64,000 nucleotides of DNA from Galaxea fascicularis. Its lineage: Eukaryota > Cnidaria > Anthozoa > Scleractinia > Euphylliidae. Shown piece by piece: positions 34,401 to 46,219 of this stretch; within the stretch, counting starts at the first letter, position 1, and each line of letters opens with the position of its first letter. The notes under the pieces were generated by a model. It ran no database searches. It was not told the origin of the DNA and saw only the letters and a list, made by a program, of their open reading frames with translations. The DNA lies in contig OX419341.1 of assembly GCA_948470475.1 (NCBI GenBank), positions 5,449,353 through 5,513,352 on the forward strand, read 5' to 3'. Made by a program: the position numbers and the translations under genes.

Positions 34401-37400
34401 ATCACCGTAGTCTGAGCTTGGCCCATTTTTCCTCCGGAAACCAGGCTTGTTACAACTCCACAAATTTTTTTAACAATTGTCAAAGAGGATTTTGGTTAGG
34501 AGCTAGGAGGAGTCTGTTACATGACATTTTACGTAACTGTCAACGCCAAAACAACCCCAAAAAAGTTCTGAAAAGTCGGCAAGGAGATTACAGTAACGTG
34601 CGCAGAGAATTGCAGTTACGGTGAAATGTGTTCTACACATTTCACAAGCCAAGTTCAGAAAGACTGGGGGGAGCACAGACCTGCCATTGATTGGGAATCA
34701 CGTGACCGAAAAAGAAAAGGAAGCGGTCTTCGTCACCAAGGGAGTGTGGAAAGGAGTCTGGGCACCAATAAATTGAGCTGACTGAAAGTAAGAGGTATTC
34801 ACTTCTGTTGCCGATAGGTAAACGCCCGCGTCCATGAACAAACAAGATAGAATCGAATGTTTACCATTAATTGAAGCTTTCATCAAATCAATGACAATAA
34901 TTACCCTCTATCTTTTGCAGTTCGACTTGTTGATAATATTTTAAAGTCATTTTCAAAAACAATCAGCTCAAAGATTTTAAGACGCTCTTATCAGCCGGGC
35001 CGGAATATCTTGTAGCATGCTAGATATATTTTGACAGCAGATCACAGCTCCCTGTTGAGTAAGTTAATAATCGTAACCCGTTTGGTCTAACTGAGGCAAT
35101 AGCCGTATGTTTTCCTAGTTAAGTTTTGTTGTTTCTTCGTCTTTTCTTATCGACCGCCTAACGGTAATTAATTTGATTATTTTTGCGCAAGATTGAAGAG
35201 TTTACGTAATGGAGAAATGGCATGGCTTAGGTATCAAAGAAACATTTCTGGCTCTATGACCAACTACAAAACATCAAAATAAACTGGATAGACATACGAT
35301 ATTGTTGGTTGTCTGCCGACCCGAGTTAAATTTCGCAGTGTAATAAGGCTGATCACCAACTTTCGTTCATCCCGGGCGGTCCACACATCCCGTGGCTTTG
35401 AAAACATGGTAGGATTGATAAATAAACTGCTTAATTGAGCGATGAAAGACAGCGCAGAAGTGTCTATGCCTTTGAACACATATGGCGATAGTTTACACCC
35501 CGTCGATGCTTAAGGCGAAGAAAGTCATTTTTAAAACACATCATGAAGTCAACCGGGACCGCGCACATTGCGTTTTTCGTTACAGTTTGTTCAAATAGCA
35601 CTGTTTGAAAGAGACAGTAACAACTCACAGGCGGTAACACGTTTTCGAACGAAATCATCCAAAATATACTTGATTCGCCGCCATATTTTTGCGTATGTTG
35701 TGCATGTCGTGAGCGCTACTGAAGAACCAGACCGAAACCGAACACTCATTGAAATAATGAAATAATGAGTTCCTATTCATGTTAATGCGACACTTATCTA
35801 GATTCTTATCAGTATATTAAGCTAATTAAGTGTACAGTGTGAATAGTATTAGGTTTCATGTACGCCAAGATAGATTTAACGTGGGTCAAGAGGAACGTGT
35901 GACTTTTCTACCTAGGCGAATTAGTGGTTAGGCGTTTTACAGAGCTGCTAAGATCCGATGAAAAATCCAGGGAATGCATTTGTTGAAGTGTGCATTTCCC
36001 TCAACAAGAAGACTTAGCAAAGGCCATCGTCTTGGATAAACAATGTCACCTCAGGAAGCTGAACAATTTCAGAATTTCCCACAAATCCAGATGTGAAGAG
36101 TCGCTAGTGTTATCTGGTGAGGATCTTTGTTCTCATCACGAAAACAAATGAAATGTTTCTTTGTCGTAGTTAGCCTTATCAAAAGCTTTTCAATGTGCTG
36201 AATGGATTTCGTCGGCATCTCTGTGCTTTCTTCGGCTCCGATAAAAAGGACTCAAAAGCGTGGGAAAATAACTTTGGCTTGTCAACAGTCATTCCTCTCT
36301 CATCGTATGTCGATAAGACACCCTTTTGTTTCAGGGAAAAATTCTATTGTCCAGTTCCAGAAAAAATGTTTCGTGATCAATTTGCTAAAAGCAAATACTT
36401 TTTAAAATGGGACAGAAAACCAAGGTAATTAAAACTCTAAGAAAACTGGCTCAGTGTTTTGATCTACTGTCAAATCAATGATTTTTATTTGTCTACTGAC
36501 CAACACCGATCTCTAATTTGGATTAAAAGCAGTGAATTGCACCGATCTGGCGCTATCTGTATATAAATATGCTGATCTGGGAGGTGTTGCCAATATCCGT
36601 CAACTATCATACCAAACAAACAAACATTTAAACAGTGTAAAGTGGTTATCTTCAGAGAAGGTCAGAACAAGTTTAATGCGGAACATCTTTCTGGCTGCTT
36701 CGACTGTCAAGAAGTTCACCAAACGTACAATTCTGTGACCCCTCCAAAGGGTGCCGTTAAAGGTTTGCCAAAACGTTCATCAGATTTGTGCAAACCTTCC
36801 AACAATGTGGAGAGCGTGCGGTCTAATCTTAACGAAAACATTTCAATCACGATGCCCCAAATTCAGTTTGCTAGCAAAATTAAAAAGCGTTATTTCCAGT
36901 ATGTAATGAGAAAATGCAAAGAATTTTTTTTGTTATATCAGTACTCTGCAGAAAAGTGTGAGTCCCAGTTTACACATTTTCAGTGAAAGGAAGTCAATGA
37001 TGAGTGATTTTCAACGAAATTAAAAACAAATAAACAACTACGTACACACGATAATGTGGTGTAATCGTTCACAAATGTACATCTACTGCTCCTTTCCTAA
37101 GAGGGGCAATGTGCTGACAATAACATCCAAATAAATCGTGCATATTTTTAACCGATAGCCTTCCTGAATTCAAATCAGTTCCGTATGTGACGTGTTGAGT
37201 ATCAAAATGAAGTGGCAGTTGATCAGTGCTACTATTCTGGGTTGAGGTCTCGACCCAGTTCTTTGGCCCATTGAGAAATGCCACGACTGTCATCAAAGTA
37301 TTAATTGCTGTTTATTGCCTGTTTGCCAAAGAACTTAGCAGCTTGCGTGAACAGGGTGCGACAAACGCCTCAAGCGTCTGTGAAGTGTACACCGAAACGT

Positions 37401-37401
37401 G
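31403..37401. other. Gene-poor region upstream of the first T-box gene
   Basis: Contains an imperfect TTAGTA/TTTGTA microsatellite (about 31865-31902) and a hairpin with ACCAGTACATTG arms (about 33801-33835). Open frames up to 114 codons (36642-36986) show no domain. The part next to 37402 should hold the promoter and 5' UTR of the first Tbx20-type gene, but no core element could be assigned. Confidence 0.35.
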
Positions 37402-40400
37402 ATGGACTCTTCATCTCCACTCTCACTGAAGGCTAACGCTTTCTCCATAGCCTCCTTGATGTCTTCCCGAGATGGTAAAAGCGAGTTGGGTAAGAAAGTC
37501 CGTCTCGAGTGTAGGACATTTGACACACTTTATCAGCTAAGTCATCCGTTTTGAGATTTTATAACAAATTGGCGCAAATTTTGAGAGCGTGAGCTCAAAA
37601 CAATCCGCAACAGAAACAACGTAATGCCTTGATCGCGATGTAAACGTTCCAATTGTGGTTTGATGTTTAGATTCCACAGCTTCGCCCGAGTACAAGGAAG
37701 ACGGTGTCTTAGATGACGAATGTGCGGAACCACCACCGGCCAAGAGGATGAAGTCTTCATTAAGTGAAATAACCACAGATGACGAAGACAGCGAATTGTT
37801 TGACAACTCTCCTAAAGAAGATCTCAGCAACATTACAGTGGAACTGGAAGGGAAGGAACTGTGGGAACGCTTCAGTGAATTGGGAACTGAAATGATTATA
37901 ACCAAGGCTGGGAGGTGTGAAGCATTTCGAATATTCGTCTAGTGGAATGTTAACACGCTAACCTGAAAAAGCGTTCTCGTTTAACGCCATGCCCGGCGCC
38001 TTGCCACCAAGAGATCCTTGCGCTAACCGCTGATAAATCGTTGCCGGAAGTCCAACTTGTTAAAAAGATAAGGAGCTGTTTTGTAAACAGCTTCTTTACC
38101 TTTGCACAAACAGAGACAACGTTCGTGTAAATTACCTCATTCACACAAACAAACTACCGAACGGCCGGAAAGTTTTGATTTGTCACCCGATAACTGATGT
38201 AAAAGGTCCAATCTTGATGATTTCATTTACCAGACACACACAATCAATTCTTTCACAAACACCTGAATGATTCCTTTGCACTTTTCTCCTAAACATTTAA
38301 CTCGTATTTTGACAAATTTATTTCTAGACGTATGTTTCCCACATTGAGAATTTCTGTGAACGGTGTGGACCCCAAAGCGAATTACATGGTTCTTATGGAT
38401 ATCGTACCTGTCGACGACAAACGCTACAGATATGCGTATCATCGCTCTACTTGGCTTGTAGCTGGTAAAGCAGATCCACCAGCCCCAGTTAGGCTGTACA
38501 TGCATCCAGATTCACCTTTCAGTGGAGAACAGCTGCTAAAGCAGATTATATCATTCGAGAAAGTCAAACTGACCAACAACGATGCCGACCGGAATGGCCA
38601 TGTAAGTCTAGACCTTAGAAGTTAGCTTCTTTGCCTGCTCTCTGCGTTTGTGTCTGTTTTTAAAATTATCAAAAATGAAATCTTATTTTTTGGACGCGTT
38701 GGTCTATACCCTTTTATCCGAGAGTACCGTGCAGGGGCAACAGGCAAGTTGTCGTGATAACGTTCTGTGTACAACATAATGTGAAGAGATTTACGTTGGA
38801 GGGTTAAAGAGCTTACAAAACAATTACATTTATGCAGAAAACCTCGGGAATGATTCTTCATCTAGAAGACTGCAGAGCTCCAAACTGCGTTTTAGAAAAA
38901 TGTTAATTAACCACCCGTTGGAAGGTAAACGTTACCACCCAAACATGGAATTATACCCATTGCCTTTACTTGGTATTGTTGTTTGCGCCATATATTGGCC
39001 TGTTGATTTGTTCTGTTCTCAAACCTTTCAGCTCATACTAAATTCCATGCATAAGTATCAACCAAGAGTGCATATAATTCGCAAACGTGACCACACAGCT
39101 TCTGTCATCAATCTCAAGTCGGAGGAGATGAAAACATTCACGTTTCCCGAGACGAACTTTATTGGAGTAACAGCATACCAGAATCAACTGGTAAGCAGTA
39201 AGGTCTGCAGGCCAAGTGTTTTAAAATTATTTCAGCTTTTCACTTAACTAATAAACTTGACACTTAACAAAAATCTTTTCCTGTTTTCTTTTACGACATC
39301 GACAAAAAAAAGATTAGCTTATGCGGCTCTATAATACAAAGTTATACTTTGGTTATTATTTTAATTAAATTAACATTTAATTAGGGCAGACGCATGCAAA
39401 CTTTGGATTTGTTTTCAAGGAGATAGGTAGACTTCTAAATTCCCACACTTTCTATTTACAGATAAAAAACATAGAAAACATTCTTATTTGATGAATAATG
39501 ATATATATTTCTACTTCTCACACTTCTATCGTGTTGCGGTAGCTACATTAAAATACTACATAGAAGAACTTGTCCACATCAAACAATCATCCAAATGAGA
39601 TTTTACTTCTAAAGTAACGGAATTGCTTTTATTGCCTCCCTAACTTAATCTAAAATTCCCCTCGCTAATAAGGTTTTGACCATAAAAATAACATCAGGTT
39701 TTTCCCCTCTAATTCAAAACGTTAAACTCTGAACAGTTCTGAATCGTGATCGGAAATATCTATCAAACTAGATCAAACTTTTGAGAAACGAATAGATGGC
39801 AAGACCACAGGGCCACGAGGCCTTTTTCAGTCACCGCTGATTCATTCCGTTTTCTGTGATTCGTTAGCTGAATTGATAACTTTGGTAACTCTTTGCAGAT
39901 CACACGATTAAAAATAGACAGCAATCCATTTGCAAAAGGCTTCCGGGACTCATCACGTCTTATTCCAGTGGAGAGGTGGGTGTCGTTTGGTTAACTAAAA
40001 CTTAAACACGATTATGTCGACTTTCGTTTTTATAACCTCACAGCAAAGGACCTGTTTTAAAACACTGCCGCGAAAGCCTATTTGATCGAATGTCACTTCT
40101 TTAGGACTTTACTAAGAGAAGCCAAGAAACCAGCAAGCTAGGGCCACTCATCAAATTTTAATTTGAGTTAGTCGGCCGGATAGAACTAGATTGAATAGGG
40201 TTGACGACAAGTTGCTACATTGCCAGGCAAAGATGACTGTTGTTCTAAAAAAATAAGTTATATTCACAACCACTGCACTCTTCACTGAAAACAAAAAGAC
40301 TGCGTTGTTTTAAGTTTGACATAAGCATCTGAAGTTGTGAAATCTTATCCATTGTTTTTTTTTTTTTCATTGCGAAGCCATGACGTTGTTTGCAAAGTTT

Positions 40401-42457
40401 GTGGATTAATGTATAAAAGAGTATGTCCACTCTTTTTCCCTGCAATGGATCTTTAAAACAGAGATCCATTTAGTCGAACACGTCTAGAAGCCCAATCACT
40501 TTTCTCAAGGGTGGTATAAGGCTCCTTCGAAACGGCGAGGAAGTTTCATAACCGCAAACCATTCTTAAACCATTGTCTCCTGATGGAATGTTACCCGTTA
40601 CGTTTTTTTTTTCTTTTTGTTTTAGGGAATGCTTCCACGACAACCATCCACAAGCTATGATTCCGGATCCACTTTATTCTTCTATGCCTTTCCCACTTTT
40701 ACCACAAATGGGCGTCAACAGCAGATACCAGGTACCAAAGATGGGATGCAGATCTCAAGACAAAGGCTCGTTCTTTCAGTCAGGTAACTTACGCTTTTAT
40801 AAATATACGCTAGGGATGAACTGGGAAAATGTTGAACCTACGATTGCATACGGCCGAAGAAGAGAGCATTTCATCATGTTTGCGGTGCAGCAAATTTAGA
40901 AACTGCTTACTCCATAAGTTATTCTCGACTTGTGAAAGAAACTGTTGCAAAACACCTGTATGTGTGGCGTCAAGAGAATTAATCGAAGTAAAATAGATGA
41001 TCTTTTCTTTTCTCGCCGCAATCCCCTTACAATGTCTGCCGATACAATGAAAAACATATACTTGAGCCATTTAGTCGGAAACCAACGTGGACAAACATGT
41101 CTGAGGAAGCAACAATTCAGTCTCTGATGTCGCGAACACAACAGATCTTAGCAAGACCGTTGTCGAACTATCTTAGTAGAAAATTGTCTCTACAATTGAA
41201 ATTATACAGAATTGCCCCGACAAGCCGATGAGGAAAGTCATGGGGATGACTTAAGCTTAATTTACTGAGAGGACAAATTGGATACTTTGATTGCGGGTTG
41301 TTAACTGCAGAAAAAAAAGGCACAGGAAATTTTAAAGCATGCCAGTTAACTGACTAGATCACGAAAGTAGTTTTTGAAGTTTATCCCCATTTTGCCAATG
41401 TATACTGATTTCTGTGTCGGAAACTGGGCGAAATGTATTTTCTTTATGTTACCCCTGCATTCAACTTGTTGCGTGATGTTGCATCACTTTCTCGAGAGCC
41501 ATTGTCAAGTGAAATGGATATCAGAAAATTTGTAAACTGATTCCCGCTATATACATCTCCAAGAACGATACTAGTTCTGGAACTTGAAATTGTTCCTAGC
41601 TGAGCACGGTGGCCGCAATGTATGGCTTTGTCTCAAATAATTAAGAGAGCAATAAATGGATTTCCCGAGGGAAATGTTCGAAATTGAAATGTCCGAATTA
41701 ACAGTTAAATCTCTGTAAGAAGATTTTTGCTCGTTTCTAGAATGAGTATGATACTCAGCGATGGTGGCCTCCTCCCGGAGTTTCCTCCGGCAGTCGAAAT
41801 TTCTCGAATGCAACAGCAGCACAAACCATTCATTGTCATAGTTATGTTTAGTGGTGTTGCGAATTGGATCAATCACGTGCCTAAAACATTATAACAACTA
41901 AAGCAACCTTAATCAATCGCCTTTGCTATCCCAGTGGGCACCGTTTAAGAAGTTCGCTTTATGAGAAAGCTGTCTGTGTTGCGCTTTCAGATTTCCAACA
42001 GAAGTTGTCGGAATTTTCCATTTCCCACCATATGCTATGAACCACCTGAATTACATAATAAGTAACTCTGGACTCTAAAAAAAACTTAATCTGAAACATA
42101 AGCTTTCTTCACTGAACTCGTGTGCCTTTGGCACCGATGTTCGTCGGTTCCTTTGCTTAAGGCTAAGCATCTCAACTTGCGTGGGCGCACAAATCTCAGT
42201 GGTTTCCTTTTCCTCCACATGACATTTCGTAACATGTTATTTTGACTTCTTTTTTAGGTTGTCTTCCACCCCCATCGCCGACTCTTCCAAGATTACCATT
42301 CGCTGGTGTTCTCGGCGCGTACCGCCAACAGCGATTACCAAACCTGCTGTCTCCGACGTTTGCTTCGCCGAAACCAGTTGGACCGCTAGACGCGCCTTCA
42401 CTACCGCCTTATAATGTTCACGGAGACTTTCCAGGCCCAACGCTATCTTTCTTTTAA
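37402..42457 (+). CDS. Tbx20: Tbx20-type T-box transcription factor, copy A
   Basis: Seven coding exons: 37402-37474, 37671-37914, 38328-38601, 39032-39190, 39899-39975, 40626-40783, 42258-42457. All introns are GT-AG, phases agree, and 1185 bp give 394 aa. Residues 14-20 are FSIASLM, an eh1 motif, known in Tbx20/midline to recruit Groucho/TLE. Residues about 42-46 (PPAKR) sit in an acidic/basic linker with NLS character. The T-box runs from about 85 to 276: [124 protein letters not shown]. The closest vertebrate class is TBX20. The C-terminus (277-394) is Pro-rich and unlike the second copy. T-box proteins bind TCACACCT-type half sites in the nucleus. Tbx20 acts in mesodermal/heart and neural patterning in bilaterians; its role in cnidarians is not shown by the sequence. 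Confidence 0.95.
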
Positions 42458-43325
42458 ATGTTAACTGTCTCTGGGTATCAAATCTCTCAAAAAAAGGCAA
42501 ACTAAGTGCAGATTTAGAAGAGCCGTAGTGGTAAACTTGGCAAGACTTCACAAACTTCGGAACGTCAGAAACTACCTCCAGCTCCAACAGTGACCTATTT
42601 TCACGCATACTGACACGTTTAGTTTATCTACACAAATGTAAGACAGTAAAGTCAATGCCAGACCAAAATCGCTTACACTATTACAGTATATTAGTCTGCA
42701 AGTAAAGTAAACTGTATCATAATTATTAGTTGTAAATAGGAAACCTAGCTCTATAAAACAATGTTGCTTCATTAAATTTAATGTACCTTATCATCAGAAG
42801 GTATGTTCGCATTTCAAGCACACTGTCTTCTCGTGTTGAGTTAAGTGGTAGGTCTTATAGACCAATATTTTTGATGATGGTAAGCTTTAATTTTATAGTT
42901 CTTTTCTTTAGTTCCTTTGCAATTTTCTTGTTGTTTAGTATGATAAATTTGTAAAATTAAATATTTAACGGATAGGAAAACGACTGAACTGGCAATGCAT
43001 GCGATTGTTGTCAGTTTTATTTTTCTTTGTAGAAAAGTTACCTTTTCAATCAAAACGTGACATATTTATTACTTTCGGATCGGATGTAATTATTAGACCC
43101 TAACTATGTAAAGAAGGGAGATGTAAAGAGAAATTAAACTGAATAACTTGATTTCATGAAAAAAACTGCAGTAATAAAGGCAACACTAAGAAAAAAACCC
43201 TTGAAGTGGAGCGATTGACCCAGTACTGGAAACTTTAACAGAAACAAAAAGAAAAGGAATTTATGATCAAAGTTTATTCTACTGTCCCTAACAGAAGCTG
43301 CACAATTATTCGACAGTGAAATTAC
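42458..43325. other. Downstream region of T-box copy A
   Basis: The near part is the likely 3' UTR of copy A. No other gene recognised. Confidence 0.4.
42771..42776 (+). promoter_or_regulatory. Possible ATTAAA polyadenylation signal for T-box copy A
   Basis: ATTAAA lies about 315 bases after the stop codon of copy A. It is a common variant signal; the cleavage site was not located. Confidence 0.35.
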
Positions 43326-43474
43326 CTGTTTCAAGCAAATTGCCCTCAGAGAGGTAGGGCGAAAAAAACTTTAATTCCTCAAAGGAAGAGACGGCCTTGA
43401 TGATCAGTGCAGGACGATCGCATACGTAGAGTTTGACCTCATCTTTCATCTGGTCAGTTTTCAAATTAAGTCCC
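43326..43474 (-). CDS. Candidate isolated exon, unknown protein
   Basis: On the minus strand a pyrimidine-rich acceptor (ttttttttcag) opens 149 bp that translate without stop as GLNLKTDQMKDEVKLYVCDR and continue to SEGNLLET, closing with a CAG|gtaatt donor. The exon is phase 1 to phase 1. I do not recognise the protein, and no partner exon was found. It could be an exon of an unrecognised gene or a chance frame. Confidence 0.25.
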
Positions 43475-43824
43475 CTGAAAAAAAACATCGCTATCCACAT
43501 GCAAAGCTAATCAACACCAGTTTCTGGCAATACAGTACTATGGTATTTTTTAACAAAACTGGACCGCTATTTTGATGTTTAGAACTAAAAATAGATGAAA
43601 ACGCCCTTTCTATTTTAATCGTTAGTAGTTCCAAAGTACAACTACAGGACACAAAGCTAGCTACGCACATCGAAAAGAGAGAGAGGCAATGAACATTTTA
43701 TTACATCGAATGAAACACGAACCTGTTTAATCCATCAGTATGGTTAAACATTTTCCTCCGGCAGTATATTTAGCACAAAGGCGCAGATAAGTGGGGCCGA
43801 GCAATACATGAACAAATAAATCAA

Positions 43825-44058
43825 ATGAACAAAACAGGGTTACGAAACCCAACTTCGCTTCTACATCTTAATCGTGAGTTTCATGATTATTTAACTCGCT
43901 CTCGTCTCAACCTACACAAATTCTCGCGTAGGTATCAATTTGCTATTTGCTCCCAAGCCCCAACTATTTGGAATGATATCCCTCTGACTTTACGCAACAG
44001 TCTTGCCATCAGCAACTTCAAAAAGAAGCTTAAATCGTACTTCTTAAGCCTGAATTAA
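43825..44058 (+). pseudogene. LINE reverse-transcriptase C-terminal fragment
   Basis: The frame reads LTRSRLNLHKFSRRYQFAIC, then APTIWNDIPLTLRNS and SNFKKKLKSYFLSLN before a stop. TRsr-N-L, the W-N-LP-LR block and FKKKLK are the usual end of non-LTR reverse transcriptases. The copy is severely 5' truncated, since upstream frames are closed. It ends about 1.6 kb after the stop of T-box copy A. Confidence 0.7.
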
Positions 44059-44891
44059 ATCTTTGAGCTACCATTAGTGAATACTATTCTGAACTTCTGA
44101 TAAACCTGGATTATTGTCATTAGCTTTGCATTTCTATTGGTCTACAAGTACCTATCTTCTTTATTTAAGTTTATTACCTAGCTTAGTCTACTGTTCTTTG
44201 TAAAATAGTCTTTGTCTCTGACCAAAAGCCATTTAAGCCTCTGGCTTTGGCCAAACGTACGGTTTCACTTTGTACGGCATGAGAAAAAAACAATAAAAAA
44301 AACTGACAGGAGGCGAAACAATCAGTTATTTACAAGCGTGGCTGAGACAGCGTGCTACACTGTCAATTCATTCTTGGGAACTAGCGAGGGACAATTGAAT
44401 CTAAGCAGTTATGTTGCCACGGTACTATATGCATGCCAATCTCTCTGCCTTATACTATAATACTCTTTAACTCCAAGTTTTACGATGTATTTTAGGTGGG
44501 AATAGCAATGCCGGATCGCGAAGTAAACACCATCTGTTTTCAGTGTGTTCCTTTTGGCATCACAGTAAAGATCGTCACCTTAGATTTTACAACTACAGTT
44601 GGAACCACATTAAAATCTTTAAGTGTTGACTCCGTTGGATGTGAGGCTTAAGAACATAATTGCGAACTTAAAAAACGTCCGATGGAAGGGAAGTAAAATA
44701 TGTGAACATCGTCCAGGAGTGCCTTTAGTCCGCCGACTGTTCCCAGGAAGGCGACTTTTATCATTCCGTGTGATAAGTTATGACCCCACTGTTGGAAAGT
44801 AACGTCATGCGCAAAGATCTTCAGTGCCTTCCTCGTTGATCGAACCACACTCCGCTGTTACAGATTCAATTTCAACTTTTGGCAAACCCCT
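44059..44891. other. Gene-free stretch with one weak minus-strand frame
   Basis: A minus-strand frame at 44648-44848 (ending ...GRFLSSQLCS) has an upstream acceptor-like tctgtaacag. It has no recognisable domain and no partner exon, so it is not called as a gene. Confidence 0.3.
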
Positions 44892-45280
44892 CAGGGGCAC
44901 CCATCGACAAGTTTCAGTAGATATCTGTTCGGTGGAGGGTAGTTCGCCTTAAATTCTCGACGTCGATAAAAGAATGCCCCTGACGTTTTTGGAAGGGTCA
45001 TATTTCCCGTTTTTGGCGGTGAAAAACGTCAGCTAGCATTTTCAGAAAGAAAATAGTCCCCTAGAAAGTTCGTGGACAGTTCACTTTATCTAGCAATTTC
45101 TCAAAGGAAGATATTCTTGCAGAAAATTTTCGCGCAATTGAAATTTCAGCTAAGGAATCCGAATAGATCGAATTCTGTTACCTAACGAAAATATCACTTT
45201 AAACAGACTTCAAATACCATAAGGTACTTAAAAATGCGTTTCTGCAGCTTTGGGTTGACTTGGCTCGTTGGGTGCCCCTG
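44892..45280. mobile_element. MITE with CAGGGGCACCCA termini (389 bp)
   Basis: The element starts CAGGGGCACCCA and ends TGGGTGCCCCTG. ACCCCT is repeated directly outside both ends (44886-44891 and 45281-45286). The interior is AT-rich with no coding frame. The termini resemble hAT-type ends; the short flank repeat leaves the superfamily open. Confidence 0.72.
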
Positions 45281-45954
45281 ACCCCTGAGACGTTGGAACA
45301 GTGTTTCGTGGTCATCAAGCTTACGGTTTGGGAGACAAAGGTGTAACACTATTACAGACATAGTTCAGTTGAATTGTATTACGAAGCAATCAGGATAAGC
45401 AAAATAAATCATCCGAACAGGGGTTAGATTTCATTTGGTCTGGCCACCAAGCCTTGAAATTAATTTTCTCACTTTCCAGTCATGCACAAATTTTACAGGC
45501 ATTCTTAGTTTTATCATTCTTTTTGTATCTCCAAAGTTAACTCTGTATTTGGAAAGCCCCTTAGTACGAAAAGAGCTGCCTCCCTTGTTGACTTAACATT
45601 AGCTTAACGTTAAAACTACAATAGTCCAGCAGGGATTCTATTTCAAGTGCATCCACAATACATTGGTCGTCGACTTAAACGCGCCTCTGCAATATAAGCA
45701 ACGAATACTGTCAGCACCTTTACTGCCACCAACACAAATTGTTATCAAGTGACGAGTGGAAGCACTATTGTTAGCTTACGAAGTTAGCCGCTAATAAAAT
45801 GTAATCTGGAAGGTGTGGCGACGATTTAGTTTTGCTGGTGCAGAAAGCGCACGGTTAGATACTAATACTGTCATCGAACAGACGGAAAGAAGAGCTGAAA
45901 GTTCGCGGTCTATAAACAAGCTCTATCGAATATTCTGATAGATAATCCCTTCAA

Positions 45955-46219
45955 TTAATCTGGTAAAATGATCTTAATATAAGCTGTGAACAGAAGGCAC
46001 AGAGATAGAGCGATAACCCATGTCATGGGGCGGGCAAGAAGCAGTGATGTCACCGACGGCTGAGATGTGCTGATAACAGCACAAATATGCCCTATAAGGC
46101 CAGATATCAAAGTCGGCTGAAAACAGAAAACAGATGGTCGCGTATGAAATCCCACGTAAACTTACAAAGCAATGACAGTTGTTCAATGTCGCTGCAGTTA
46201 TTGGGTTCTTTCACTCACC
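45955..46219 (-). CDS. Candidate two-exon 3' end of a tail-anchored protein
   Basis: On the minus strand a partial exon ends ...FETDLSQFESDK at 46219 with a gtgagt donor. After a 102-nt intron, the acceptor ctgttttctgttttcag opens an exon (46116-45955) coding PTLISGLIGHICAVISTSQP and then a hydrophobic helix (MTWVIALSLCLLFTAYIKII) ending LPD and a stop. Phases agree (0). The exon 5' border and any start codon were not found. The product would be a short protein with a C-terminal membrane anchor; no family was recognised. It may be a chance arrangement. Confidence 0.28.

Noticed and set aside
36642..36986. 114-codon open frame before T-box copy A
   Set aside because: No domain, no good splice or start context, and it does not join in phase to copy A exon 1, which has its own start codon.
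37913..37920. AGGTGTGA T-box half site across the exon 2 donor of T-box copy A
   Set aside because: The same 8-mer occurs elsewhere in the window (for example near 15986 and 53758), about as often as chance predicts; no palindromic pair is present.
42237..42608. 123-codon minus-strand frame
   Set aside because: It is the antisense shadow of the last coding exon of T-box copy A.
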